DNA of 64,000 nucleotides from the IMG/VR virus record IMGVR_UViG_3300037882_001770, positions 124,001 to 188,000 of that record. One strand, written 5' to 3'. How positions within the stretch are numbered: position 1 is the first letter of the stretch; every line of letters begins with the position of its first letter. Of the stretch, positions 8,831 to 17,220 are shown one piece after another. The position numbers and the translations under genes were made by a program. The notes under the pieces were generated by a model. It worked only from the letters and a program-made list of their open reading frames with translations, searched no databases and had not been told where the DNA came from. The stretch is from a virus.

Positions 8831-9271
8831 ATGAATAGAACTGTTAAATTTTATGGATTAGGATACGGCCCAATTCCAGCTGAAATCAAAGTGATGAAGG
8901 ATGCCGAGTTGGTGTACGAAGGTGTAGTCCCTACTGTGGATCAAAAAGACATCAAAAACAGTCCTGAGGATCAGCGATTGTTATTTACTATGGAACTTCC
9001 GGTTGAATTTGATGGTACTGTACCTATGCGAATCACAGTGACCAACAGTAACGTAGTATTTGCCCATGTATTATCTAACTACAATTTTCATGGATCGGGG
9101 CCTGAAAATTTCTTCCCCGTAATTAACGGCAAAGATGCCCGTAGTGAAGTAGAAATCGACGAAGTGCCGCAGACCACATTGTGGGAGACAACCGGTACCT
9201 GGAGTTGGCAAGTTAACTCGGGCAGTACTATATCCTACAACCTAAATGTAGCAGGTGGAACTGCTCCCTAA
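8831..9271 (+). CDS. Late-expressed protein of unknown function
   Basis: 146 residues, beta-rich by pattern. An upstream in-frame ATG exists, but ATG 8831 has GGAG at the right distance and a late promoter, so it is chosen. The end is Trp/Ser/Gly-rich (TGTWSWQVNSGSTISYNLNV), as in small virion or carbohydrate-binding modules. No family was recognised. A strong terminator follows. Confidence 0.65.
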   Translation: MNRTVKFYGLGYGPIPAEIKVMKDAELVYEGVVPTVDQKDIKNSPEDQRLLFTMELPVEFDGTVPMRITVTNSNVVFAHVLSNYNFHGSGPENFFPVINGKDARSEVEIDEVPQTTLWETTGTWSWQVNSGSTISYNLNVAGGTAP

Positions 9272-9293
9272 TAACAACATCAAAAACTCCACT

Positions 9294-9321
9294 AAAAACC
9301 CGTTATTTTGACGGGTTTTTT
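9294..9321 (+). terminator. Rho-independent terminator
   Basis: Perfect 10-bp stem (AAAAACCCGT / ACGGGTTTTT) with a 7-base loop, ending in a T run. It ends the glycan/late unit before the sigma70-type promoter at 9327. Confidence 0.9.
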
Positions 9322-9326
9322 ATGGC

Positions 9327-9355
9327 TTGACCAATAATTTCTTTTACGCTATAAT
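9327..9355 (+). promoter_or_regulatory. Sigma70-type promoter
   Basis: TTGACC, 17-base spacer, TATAAT. It is followed by TGTTGTATAGTG, a start-region sequence shared with the promoters at 9629, 41771 and 42086. Confidence 0.85.
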
Positions 9356-9402
9356 TGTTGTATAGTGTAGTTTTTAGACAACAATCTAGTAAAAAGGCAA
9401 TA

Positions 9403-9624
9403 ATGAATATTAAAGTAAAAGCGGCAGTAATTGTGGCAGGTATGGTGGCATCAATGTTTTTGAGTGTCCTGGCAGTTAAGTTAGCATTCACTTACATTCC
9501 ACTCCAGGTCCTGGGCATGTTTGGCATGTTGGTAGTCTTGGCATTTATGCTAAGTCTGGGCTATACAGTGGTGCTGGCTCGGTTGCAATACGAGTCAAAG
9601 CTCAAAGATATTGCTAAAAAATAA
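9403..9624 (+). CDS. Small membrane protein
   Basis: 73 residues with two hydrophobic segments (about 7-27 and 33-56) and a basic, charged C-terminus. ATG 9403 is chosen because AAAAAGG precedes it and it lies downstream of the sigma70 promoter; an earlier in-frame TTG at 9355 overlaps the -10 box. No family recognised. It could be an inner-membrane effector. Confidence 0.65.
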   Translation: MNIKVKAAVIVAGMVASMFLSVLAVKLAFTYIPLQVLGMFGMLVVLAFMLSLGYTVVLARLQYESKLKDIAKK

Positions 9625-9628
9625 GCGG

Positions 9629-9657
9629 TTGACTCGAAATACCAAATACCTTATAAT
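9629..9657 (+). promoter_or_regulatory. Sigma70-type promoter
   Basis: TTGACT, 17-base spacer, TATAAT, then AGCAGTATAGTTAAT. It drives the AAA+ ATPase gene, which has its own ribosome site (AAGGAG at about 9676). Confidence 0.87.
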
Positions 9658-9687
9658 AGCAGTATAGTTAATAAAAAGGAGCTAGCC

Positions 9688-10716
9688 TTGAGTACAGTAA
9701 TTATTAAAAACGGAACATACCGTAATCAACCAGTTCGTGACGTGCAATTTGCACTAGTAAAAGGATTTCAAACCGGCGCCAAAGGAGGCTATGTGACTGT
9801 GAATGCAGATGGCTATTTTGGCCCAGACTTACCAGAAGTGGTTCGCATCAATGTAGATGCCATTGAAGATTTAGAATTTGCCGCAGGTGCAGTGGTTGAA
9901 GGTGCTCAGGTAGTTGCACCAAAGACAGTGGCGCCAGTAGAAACTGACGAAGAAGTCATGGAACGTATCGGTCAACGATTTGACATTCTGGATCAAATGA
10001 CCAAGGCCACTATCGCAGGTGATGTGCGTGCCATGATTGTGGTTGGTCCTCCGGGTGTGGGCAAGAGCTACGGTGTAGAAAAACAGTTGGAGCATTCGGG
10101 CTTGTTTGACAAGTTGTCAGGTCGCAAGATCAAGTATGAAGTGATCAAAGGCGCTATGACTCCAATTGGCTTGTATTGCACTCTATACAAACACTCAGAC
10201 AAGAACAATGTCCTGGTATTCGACGACTGTGACTCTGTATTCCAAGATGACTTATCGTTGAACATTTTGAAAGCGGCCTTGGACTCAGGTAAAAAGCGTC
10301 GTATCTACTGGAACAGTGATAGTGCCATGTTGCGTCGTGAAGGCGTTCCAGACATGTTTGACTTCAAAGGTGCCTGCATCTTTATCACAAACTTACAGTT
10401 CAGCAACCTTAAGAGCAAGAAACTGCAAGACCACTTGGAAGCACTACAGAGTCGCTGTCACTTTTTAGACTTAACACTTAATACCATGCGCGATCGCTTC
10501 TTGCGTATCAAGCAGATTTACCGTAAGGGTGAGTTGTTTGCCGACTACGACTTTACACAAGAACAAGGTGATATGGTCATTGAGTTTATGGAACAGAATC
10601 AACACCGCTTGCGTGAGATGAGCCTGCGTATGGCACTTAAGATTGCAGACTTGACCCGTGTTAGTGATACAAACTGGAGAGCATTAGCGGCTACCACTTG
10701 TATGAAAAATTCTTAA
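9688..10716 (+). CDS. AAA+ ATPase
   Basis: 342 residues, TTG start after AAGGAG. The Walker A motif GPPGVGKS is near residues 114-121 and the Walker B-like VLVFDDCDSVF is near 170-180. A sensor-like IFITNLQFS follows. The first 90 residues form a separate small domain. Similar ATPases occur in T4-like marine phages. The substrate is unknown. It sits alone between its own promoter and two hairpins. Confidence 0.8.
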   Translation: MSTVIIKNGTYRNQPVRDVQFALVKGFQTGAKGGYVTVNADGYFGPDLPEVVRINVDAIEDLEFAAGAVVEGAQVVAPKTVAPVETDEEVMERIGQRFDILDQMTKATIAGDVRAMIVVGPPGVGKSYGVEKQLEHSGLFDKLSGRKIKYEVIKGAMTPIGLYCTLYKHSDKNNVLVFDDCDSVFQDDLSLNILKAALDSGKKRRIYWNSDSAMLRREGVPDMFDFKGACIFITNLQFSNLKSKKLQDHLEALQSRCHFLDLTLNTMRDRFLRIKQIYRKGELFADYDFTQEQGDMVIEFMEQNQHRLREMSLRMALKIADLTRVSDTNWRALAATTCMKNS

Positions 10717-10754
10717 GAGGATTTGAAAAAGGTTAAGTACATACAGTAGCTCCT

Positions 10755-10774
10755 GGGTAGTTTAAATACTACCC
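10755..10774 (+). terminator. Stem-loop downstream of the ATPase gene
   Basis: GGGTAGT / ACTACCC 7-bp stem with a 6-base loop. It has no strong T run and probably acts together with the next hairpin. Confidence 0.5.
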
Positions 10775-10781
10775 ATTTTCG

Positions 10782-10813
10782 ACAGGTATCCGTAAAAAGA
10801 TACCTGTTTTTTT
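10782..10813 (+). terminator. Rho-independent terminator
   Basis: ACAGGTATC / GATACCTGT 9-bp stem with an 8-base loop, then seven T. The T run overlaps the -35 box of the next promoter. Confidence 0.9.
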
Positions 10814-10840
10814 GACTTTGCTACTAACATAGTGTATAAT
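10812..10840 (+). promoter_or_regulatory. Sigma70-type promoter, leaderless type
   Basis: TTGACT, 17-base spacer, TATAAT. The ATG at 10846 is only five bases beyond the -10 box, so transcription should begin at or within the start codon. Confidence 0.85.
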
Positions 10841-10845
10841 GAGTT

Positions 10846-11709
10846 ATGATCTTGAATATTGAGCTAATTGATCTTAAATTGCAATTTAAGATCTTAGATA
10901 ATCCATTGGCCCAGCTATGGCTAGAACGTATGCTTTTACGAGATCAGTACCCGTTGGATGATCCTAATAGATTTTACGGATTTGAAACTCAAGAATCAGC
11001 AGAACGTAAAGCACTAGCACAGATACAACAAACCTGTTCCGAGATCAACAAATGGAATACTATTATCGAACGGCCCATAGAATCGGTTGCTGATCAAGAC
11101 ACACTCAATTACTTGCATAACATATTCGAACGCTGGCATGGCTTATTGGATGAAAATCCAACGCACCCAACTTATGGAAAGTTCCCTCAAAAGATTCGAC
11201 ACCATTTAGCAGATTTAAATGTAGACGTGCATCGCTGTGAATCAGTTGCTCGTGGTAATCGTCCTCGGTTTGTATGTACATGGTACGGATTACCAAAAAC
11301 CAAAACATTATCTGACGATCTATTAAAGTTTGGCACACTTAATCCTAAATTTGGATCAGTGTGTTTAAATTATTGTGAAATAGGAAAAACTCTTGAAGAT
11401 CTAACACAAGATAATGATAACTATATAAGCGATGAAGCGTTCAGGCCATTTAGTCACTATAGTGCAGATTTTAATGTTAGACTACACGAAGAAACAGTAG
11501 CGTATATTGCAGAAAAGCAAGTACGCATGCAAGCATACTACAAGCAACACAGAGACTTTTTCTTTGAACACGGATACACTACTTTTCAGGATCCTCGATT
11601 GTTACCATTGAGATTTCCTGTAGCAGAATTGGTAGAAACGATGACTCAACAACAATTGCTGGCCAAAATACAACAACAACAATGTGTTACTAAGGTTTAT
11701 ATCGAATGA
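10846..11709 (+). CDS. Conserved phage protein of unknown function
   Basis: 287 residues, charged, no signal peptide or membrane segment and no motif I can name. It overlaps uvsW by four bases (ATGA). It appears to be translated from a leaderless mRNA, since there is no room for a ribosome site after the -10 box. A role near replication/recombination is inferred only from the operon. Confidence 0.75.
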   Translation: MILNIELIDLKLQFKILDNPLAQLWLERMLLRDQYPLDDPNRFYGFETQESAERKALAQIQQTCSEINKWNTIIERPIESVADQDTLNYLHNIFERWHGLLDENPTHPTYGKFPQKIRHHLADLNVDVHRCESVARGNRPRFVCTWYGLPKTKTLSDDLLKFGTLNPKFGSVCLNYCEIGKTLEDLTQDNDNYISDEAFRPFSHYSADFNVRLHEETVAYIAEKQVRMQAYYKQHRDFFFEHGYTTFQDPRLLPLRFPVAELVETMTQQQLLAKIQQQQCVTKVYIE

Positions 11710-13166
11710 GGACGGCAACAATTATAATCAAAGACGAAGTCAATATCAAGATTGAAGGTTTAGAATTAGATGCCCGTCGTGCATTGGTCAATGCATTCAA
11801 GTACGATGTCCCGGGTGCCCGTTACTTACCAGCAGTCAGACTAGGACGCTGGGACGGCAAGGTAAGCTATTTTCAACTGGGTGGCAGCACCTATGTAAAT
11901 TTACTGCCCGACATCATTCCTATTTTGGAAAAGTTCAACTACGACATCGAACTGGACGATCAGAGAGACTATAGTGTTAATTTTACTTTTGAGCAAGTGA
12001 CTGAACAAACATTCAGTCATATCATGTGGCCAAAAGGACATCCTATAGAAGGCCAACCGATGGAGTTGCGTGATTATCAAGTTGAAGTAATCAACAACTT
12101 TCTTGAGAATCCACAATGCATACAAGAGATTGCCACCGGCGCAGGTAAAACTGTTATCACAGCTGCATTAAGTAATGCAGTAGCACCACACGGTAGAACC
12201 ATAGTTATTGTTCCGAACAAGAGTCTAGTGACGCAAACAGAAAAAGACTACATCAACATGCAACAAGATGTGGGTGTTTACTTTGGTGACAGAAAAGAGT
12301 GGGGGCGCCAACACACTATCTGTACCTGGCAAAGCCTAAACGTACTGCTCAAGAACACAAAAAACGGAGTAGGCGACTGCACCATTGGTGAGTTCTTAGA
12401 GGATGTAGTATGTGTAATTGTTGACGAAGTACACATGGCCAAAGCCGATGCTTTGAAGACCTTGCTTACCGGTGTAATGGCCCGGATACCCTTGCGTTGG
12501 GGGTTAACCGGTACAGTGCCCAAAGAGCCATTTGAGTTTCAGGCATTGAAGTGTAGTCTTGGGCCTGTGATCAGCCAGCTCAGTGCTAGTGAATTACAGG
12601 ACCGTGGCGTGTTGGCACAATGTCATGTGAATGTAGTACAGTTGGTAGACCATGCAGAGTTCTCTAATTATCAAAGTGAGTTAAAATTCTTATTGGAAGA
12701 GCCTGACAGATTAGATGCCATTGCTGGCTTAATCCGCCAGGTCAATCTAACCGGCAATACATTAGTATTGGTTGATCGTATTGCAGCCGGGCAAGGTATT
12801 ATAGAACGCCTGGGCGACAATGCTGTCATGGTGTCGGGCGCAACCAAAGCAAAGGACAGACAGGATGAATATGATGAAGTGGCCGAAGCAACTGGTAAGA
12901 TTATTGTGGCAACTTATGGTGTGGCCGCTGTGGGTATTAATATTCCTAGGATCTTTAATCTGGTGCTTGTGGAGCCAGGCAAAAGTTTCGTCCGTGTCAT
13001 ACAAAGTATTGGTCGTGGCATTAGGAAAGCTGAAGATAAAGATCATGTGCAGATCTGGGACGTGACATCAACGTGCAAGTTTGCTAAACGACACTTGACC
13101 AAGCGCAAGCAGTTTTATAAGGAAGCCAACTATCCCTTTACACAAGAAAAACTGGAGTGGAAATGA
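11706..13166 (+). CDS. uvsW: UvsW-like SF2 helicase
   Basis: 486 residues, close to T4 UvsW (503), a branch-migration and R-loop-unwinding helicase. An N-terminal substrate-grip domain of about 115 residues is followed by ELRDYQVEVI (Q-motif region), IATGAGKT (Walker A), VIVDEVHMAKAD (motif II, DEVH), WGLTGTVPKE (motif III) and QSIGRGIRKA (motif VI). All key helicase motifs are present. Confidence 0.92.
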   Translation: MRTATIIIKDEVNIKIEGLELDARRALVNAFKYDVPGARYLPAVRLGRWDGKVSYFQLGGSTYVNLLPDIIPILEKFNYDIELDDQRDYSVNFTFEQVTEQTFSHIMWPKGHPIEGQPMELRDYQVEVINNFLENPQCIQEIATGAGKTVITAALSNAVAPHGRTIVIVPNKSLVTQTEKDYINMQQDVGVYFGDRKEWGRQHTICTWQSLNVLLKNTKNGVGDCTIGEFLEDVVCVIVDEVHMAKADALKTLLTGVMARIPLRWGLTGTVPKEPFEFQALKCSLGPVISQLSASELQDRGVLAQCHVNVVQLVDHAEFSNYQSELKFLLEEPDRLDAIAGLIRQVNLTGNTLVLVDRIAAGQGIIERLGDNAVMVSGATKAKDRQDEYDEVAEATGKIIVATYGVAAVGINIPRIFNLVLVEPGKSFVRVIQSIGRGIRKAEDKDHVQIWDVTSTCKFAKRHLTKRKQFYKEANYPFTQEKLEWK

Positions 13167-13855
13167 AAACAAAGGTTATTGTTTGTGGCGATAGCTGTTG
13201 TAGTGCAGATACTACTACAGAACGTTGGCATTTTAGTCAACTGTTGGCCGACCAGCACGGAATGGAAGTAATTAATCTTGCCCGAGGCGGCATGAGTAAT
13301 TTAGGCATTTGTTTTCAGATTGAACGGGCGATTGAATTGAAGCCCAACGTTATAATTTACAATCAAGCAGACCCGCAACGGGTGGATTTGATTATGAAAT
13401 CTCCACCGTTGAAGTATGGATTAAAAGATTTTATATATCCGTATCCTTGGGATGAAAGTCGCCACAGTCCACATGTGGGCGGTCTTGATGCAACAATTTT
13501 TTCTACAGTTTACCAAGGACTTGATGATCAAAAATATGTGTCGGTCTCGGACGAACAGCTCACCGCAATCAAATACTATCATTCCTATTTGTTTGATTGG
13601 AGGTTGAAATTTACGTCAGATAATTGGTGGTTTAGTCATTGGCATAATCAAATTCGACAGGCTAAAATTTTACCTATTGATCTAACTAGTCGGAGTCATC
13701 CCCTAGATCAACAACATCCAGTTGGAAAAATCATCTATGATTTTATTAATGCAAATCCAGGATGGCCAAAATTATACCATACAGATCGCGCTACACAAGA
13801 AATTGTTGCAAGTGGACTGGTCAAAGAAATACAAAAATTATTAAAAGAGTCTTGA
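13163..13855 (+). CDS. SGNH/GDSL-hydrolase-like protein, copy 1
   Basis: 230 residues. ATG 13163 overlaps the uvsW stop (ATGA) with GGAG at 13154. KVIVCGDSCCS carries the GDS block I, and NLARGGMSN gives a block II-like Gly. A clear C-terminal DxxH is less obvious (SHPLDQQHPVG). SGNH enzymes hydrolyse esters, for example sugar O-acetyl groups. Two other members lie at 14824 and 30088. Confidence 0.65.
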   Translation: MKTKVIVCGDSCCSADTTTERWHFSQLLADQHGMEVINLARGGMSNLGICFQIERAIELKPNVIIYNQADPQRVDLIMKSPPLKYGLKDFIYPYPWDESRHSPHVGGLDATIFSTVYQGLDDQKYVSVSDEQLTAIKYYHSYLFDWRLKFTSDNWWFSHWHNQIRQAKILPIDLTSRSHPLDQQHPVGKIIYDFINANPGWPKLYHTDRATQEIVASGLVKEIQKLLKES

Positions 13856-13880
13856 CTTTTCAACTAGAATACAGTATTAT
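13852..13880 (+). promoter_or_regulatory. Sigma70-type promoter, leaderless type
   Basis: TTGACT, 17-base spacer, TATTAT, starting at the very end of the previous gene. ATG 13887 is six bases past the -10 box, i.e. at the expected +1. Confidence 0.8.
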
Positions 13881-13886
13881 AACAAC

Positions 13887-14387
13887 ATGAGAATACTAAC
13901 ACTTGACAACGCACCATTTGATTTAGATCATTTACCGGAAGAAGTTGATGATATGAGATTTGCTATTCTGGACAATAGCAACCCACAAGACCCTGATTAT
14001 CATTATATACCGTTGATCTTTTTGGAAAGTTTTACAGCTCCAGCCTTGGTGTTGCGCATTGGGAAAAATATTGTTCGCATGCCCATGGATTGGCAACTGT
14101 TGATTGGAGAACCAGATCTTGGTGACCTAGAAGTATTGCCACTTACTGCTATTAACGATAGAGGATTCAAAGCATTCCAATTCAATCCACTTAGCAGTTT
14201 CCGTCCCAGTTTCCTAGACGTGGAAATTGTTGATGTGTATCAGGAAGTAAGTTGGTATGCACCCAAGTTAAAAAATGGTCAAATGTTGTGCGTGCCAGTG
14301 GACGACGCAGAGAAACCCGAATGTGTGTATTTTGTCAAAGACATTAGCCGCAACTGCGAAGTAATCGATTATAACAAGGCTTGGTAG
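13887..14387 (+). CDS. Protein of unknown function
   Basis: 166 residues starting MRILTLDNAPFDLDHLPEE. Acidic, no recognised domain. The start codon is at the predicted transcription start and has no Shine-Dalgarno. The stop overlaps the GTG start of the next gene by one base. Confidence 0.72.
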   Translation: MRILTLDNAPFDLDHLPEEVDDMRFAILDNSNPQDPDYHYIPLIFLESFTAPALVLRIGKNIVRMPMDWQLLIGEPDLGDLEVLPLTAINDRGFKAFQFNPLSSFRPSFLDVEIVDVYQEVSWYAPKLKNGQMLCVPVDDAEKPECVYFVKDISRNCEVIDYNKAW

Positions 14388-14827
14388 TGGATAAACTTAG
14401 TATCGGCAATGAGATGGCACAGTTTGATTGTAAGAATCGCGCATTCTACGACGAACTAACCGATGAAGAAAAGAAAAAGTTTAGCAATTTTCTTATGATA
14501 CGCTATGGGTCTAGTGTTCAAGGTAATGCTATGGATCAAGCAGTTTATTTGTTGAGTTGTAATGAAAATCTTAACAAACATTTCTTTGCAATTAACCGAC
14601 ATCCCAAGCTACAGTGGTTGTGTGCTACAGCCGTGAGTCCTGGGTGGGGTACAAAAAGACATAACTGGATTGCTCCCAAGAAAAAAGAACCCGGTGCTGG
14701 TGGTATTAAAAAGCAACTGGCAGAACTGTTCCCTAACATGAAGTTGGATGAAATCGAAGTTATGGCCACAATCAACGACAAAAAAGATTTAGCTGAATAT
14801 TTAAAAAAACTAGGAATTGACAAATGA
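14387..14827 (+). CDS. Possible clamp-loader small subunit (gp62-like)
   Basis: 146 residues from the GTG that overlaps the preceding stop (TAGTG). The order of elements recalls gp62 of T4-like phages: a helix with MIRYGSSVQGNAMDQAVYLLS, then NLNKHFFAINRHPKLQWLCA, a basic GTKRHNWIAPKKKE stretch, and a C-terminal helical bundle with KQLAELFPNMKLDEIEVM. gp62 works with gp44 to load the sliding clamp. The match is remembered pattern only, so moderate confidence. No gp44 is in the window. Confidence 0.5.
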   Translation: MDKLSIGNEMAQFDCKNRAFYDELTDEEKKKFSNFLMIRYGSSVQGNAMDQAVYLLSCNENLNKHFFAINRHPKLQWLCATAVSPGWGTKRHNWIAPKKKEPGAGGIKKQLAELFPNMKLDEIEVMATINDKKDLAEYLKKLGIDK

Positions 14828-15552
14828 GCGCCATTACACGATTAGTAGTCAACGGCGATAGTTACATGGAGTTGTATGCTAAAGGACTTGGTCATGTCGA
14901 TCTAGCACAACGGTTAAATTTGCCACACTCGGCTAGTCTTGCTATCGGTGGCAGCCCGGATTCTCGCATAATTAGGACTGCTCTCAAAGACAGTTACCAA
15001 ACTGCAGAACCTACGTTGTATGTGTTAGGTGTGGGATTTTTAAGTCGTTGGGAAGTGCCAGTATTAAAAAATGAGTTTGAAGGATCGTTTGAAGGTAGAT
15101 GGACAAACCCACAAAATCAGAACTATGTGGATCGGTGGGAACACAACTGGAATCAAAAGTTAACCAAGCAATTGATGGATTTAAAACTGATAACCGATTT
15201 TTATAGTGTACCAGATCGCGTGGAAGATTTAATGTACAGACTCAAATCCATGATTGCAGACTTACACAGCAGAGGACATAGAGTTGTAATTTATCAACAG
15301 GCCGATGACATTTATCAACGTTATTTAGATAACAGCAACTTGTATTTGTTCAAAGACAATCCAATCTTTATCGACGGACTCAAATGGAGAGCTGTGCCTT
15401 GGCAATTGTCACAAGGAGTACCACCGAACCCATTGGGTCCAAACAATCCATACGAGGTGCCAGATGAAATCAGGCATCCAATGGCCGGGGAACATCATAA
15501 ACTAAATGAGTTTTTACAAAACTATATTTTAAAACATCGTATAATGGAATAA
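14824..15552 (+). CDS. SGNH-hydrolase-like protein, copy 2
   Basis: 242 residues, overlapping the preceding gene by four bases. LVVNGDSYMELYAKGLG gives block I (GDS) and LAIGGSPDSRIIR gives the block II-like Gly-Ser. A C-terminal HPMAGEHHKLNEFL may supply the catalytic His. Related in layout to the genes at 13163 and 30088. Confidence 0.6.
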   Translation: MSAITRLVVNGDSYMELYAKGLGHVDLAQRLNLPHSASLAIGGSPDSRIIRTALKDSYQTAEPTLYVLGVGFLSRWEVPVLKNEFEGSFEGRWTNPQNQNYVDRWEHNWNQKLTKQLMDLKLITDFYSVPDRVEDLMYRLKSMIADLHSRGHRVVIYQQADDIYQRYLDNSNLYLFKDNPIFIDGLKWRAVPWQLSQGVPPNPLGPNNPYEVPDEIRHPMAGEHHKLNEFLQNYILKHRIME

Positions 15553-16223
15553 TGCATACTTGTAGATATTGTGAAAAAGGGTTTGTCAAGGAAACCAGTT
15601 TAGCAGTCCACTTGTGCGAGCCCAAGCGTAGACATCAAGAACAAAGTGAAAGAGGAGTTCAATTGGGATTTCAGGCCTACTTGCGATTCTATGAAATCAC
15701 ACAGGGCAGTGCCAAATTAAAAACTTTTGCAGACTTTGCAAAAAGTCCATACTATCGAGCTTTTGTAAAGTTTGGGAGATACTGCGTTGATCTAAAAGCC
15801 ATTAACCCTGCCAGGCTGACAGAATGGTTGTTGAAAAAAAATAAAAAAATTGATCATTGGTGCCGTGACACCATATACACTGAATATCTATTAGACTATT
15901 TGCAAATTGAAAACGTCAACGATGCATTGGCCAGAGCAATTGAATTCAGTATAGACTGGTCCGAGCAAACAGGTAACCCAGCACACGATTGTTTGCGTTA
16001 TGGCAACACTAATGCTATGGTTTATGCTGTTACTGCTGGTAGAATCAGTCCGTGGGTGTTGTACAACTGCGAGTCTGGTCAGCGATTCCTTGGAGATTTA
16101 GATGCTACACAGATTGCTATGGTTTGGGCCTATATCGATAGTGAAATCTGGATGAAAAAATTTGGCGACTATATAGCCGATCAAGAGTATGTCAAAGATG
16201 TGTTACAGAAAGCTGGGTGGTAG
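15552..16223 (+). CDS. Protein with an N-terminal C2H2-type zinc finger
   Basis: 223 residues. Residues 3-21 (CRYCEKGFVKETSLAVHLC) make a zinc-finger-like CxxC...HxxxC. The rest is helical, with no recognised fold. It overlaps both neighbours and is probably part of the replication operon. A nucleic-acid-binding role is inferred from the finger. Confidence 0.7.
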   Translation: MHTCRYCEKGFVKETSLAVHLCEPKRRHQEQSERGVQLGFQAYLRFYEITQGSAKLKTFADFAKSPYYRAFVKFGRYCVDLKAINPARLTEWLLKKNKKIDHWCRDTIYTEYLLDYLQIENVNDALARAIEFSIDWSEQTGNPAHDCLRYGNTNAMVYAVTAGRISPWVLYNCESGQRFLGDLDATQIAMVWAYIDSEIWMKKFGDYIADQEYVKDVLQKAGW

Positions 16224-16228
16224 CAAAA

Positions 16229-16807
16229 ATGAGTGCAGATATCGATTTAGATTTAGCCGATAGAGACCAGCTTCTACAGTTGATTCAAGTAACTCCGGCT
16301 CGGCAGACCAATCAAGGAAAAATCAGGCGTCACAACAGCGGTATATATGTCACTGATATTCCGTACGACCCGGTACATGAGTGTGCGGCAATTGATTACG
16401 AGCAAGCAGAAGAGTTGGGGTATTTTAAAATAGACCTATTGAACATGAGTGTGTATCAATTGGTCAAAGATCCAGAACATTACAAGCAGATGTTAGACAA
16501 GGTGCCCCAATGGGAACGATTGTGGACCGATCCAGAGTGGGCAAAGCAATTGGTACACGTGGGAAATTATATCGACCTACTTGCTACTATGCGTCCCGAC
16601 AGTATTCCTAGAATGGCAGCTTTTATCAGCATTATACGACCAGGCAAAGCACACCTGCAAAATCAGCCATGGCCCGAAGTGTTTGATTCAGTGTGGGACG
16701 GTGATGCTAGTCGAGGATTTGTTTTTAAACACGCACACGCCATTGGGTATGCGGCACTGGTTGCACTACATATGAATCTGCTTAGTCAATCCGACGAACC
16801 AGTGTAA
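16229..16807 (+). CDS. Short DNA polymerase III alpha-like protein
   Basis: 192 residues. Three blocks occur in the order found in bacterial Pol III alpha: ELGYFKIDLLNMSVYQLV (like LVKFDFLGLRTLTII, which holds the third catalytic Asp), SIPRMAAFISIIRPGK (like the ALYRPGP block) and FVFKHAHAIGYAALVALHMN (like FKKSHAxxYA in the fingers). The PHP domain and the two other palm Asp residues are missing, so it cannot be a full polymerase. Its role is unknown. A GTG at 16217 is an alternative start. Confidence 0.6.
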   Translation: MSADIDLDLADRDQLLQLIQVTPARQTNQGKIRRHNSGIYVTDIPYDPVHECAAIDYEQAEELGYFKIDLLNMSVYQLVKDPEHYKQMLDKVPQWERLWTDPEWAKQLVHVGNYIDLLATMRPDSIPRMAAFISIIRPGKAHLQNQPWPEVFDSVWDGDASRGFVFKHAHAIGYAALVALHMNLLSQSDEPV

Positions 16808-17159
16808 TGCTCTTTCTTTTGGATTTCTTGCGGGCCATTTCGCTCAAGCTGCACACAGGACCGTGAATAATTTCTAGATCTTTGTTGGCAAAGGTTCTCA
16901 GACATGGTTTAAATGGATCCCATTCACCCTTAAGAAAAATGTTAATAGGAACACTGCGATTTGACTCCCACCACCATACATTAGCCAGCTCAAGAAATCG
17001 TTTTTTGTTTTCTAAATCCAAAATACTGCCAAAGTCGTAAATTGTAGTAATTGCATTGTCTCTGTTTTGTATTATGCCCACGTATTCTGTGGTGGCGTAC
17101 ACGCACAGCGTGATAAACGGGTATTTTTCTGCTAGTTTAGTAAAGATTTCGTTGGTCAT
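16782..17159 (-). CDS. Conserved phage protein of unknown function
   Basis: 125 residues from ATG 17159, MTNEIFTKLAEKYPFITLCVY. The C-terminus is basic (ARKKSKRKS). It is convergent with and overlaps the Pol III-like gene by 26 bases. A full TATAAATA late promoter lies 11 bases upstream of the start. Confidence 0.65.
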   Translation of the reverse strand: MTNEIFTKLAEKYPFITLCVYATTEYVGIIQNRDNAITTIYDFGSILDLENKKRFLELANVWWWESNRSVPINIFLKGEWDPFKPCLRTFANKDLEIIHGPVCSLSEMARKKSKRKSITLVRRID

Positions 17160-17170
17160 AATGTTCTGGA

Positions 17171-17178
17171 TATTTATA
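17171..17178 (-). promoter_or_regulatory. T4-type late promoter (TATAAATA), minus strand
   Basis: Perfect eight-base consensus. The predicted leader of the 17159 gene is about five bases. Confidence 0.72.
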
Positions 17179-17206
17179 CTCAAGATCTCAACCGAATATG
17201 TTAATC

Positions 17207-17214
17207 GCTAAATA
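17207..17214 (+). promoter_or_regulatory. T4-type late promoter (GCTAAATA)
   Basis: Six bases before ATG 17221, with no ribosome site between. It is divergent from the late promoter at 17171. Confidence 0.6.
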
Positions 17215-17220
17215 ACGTGT

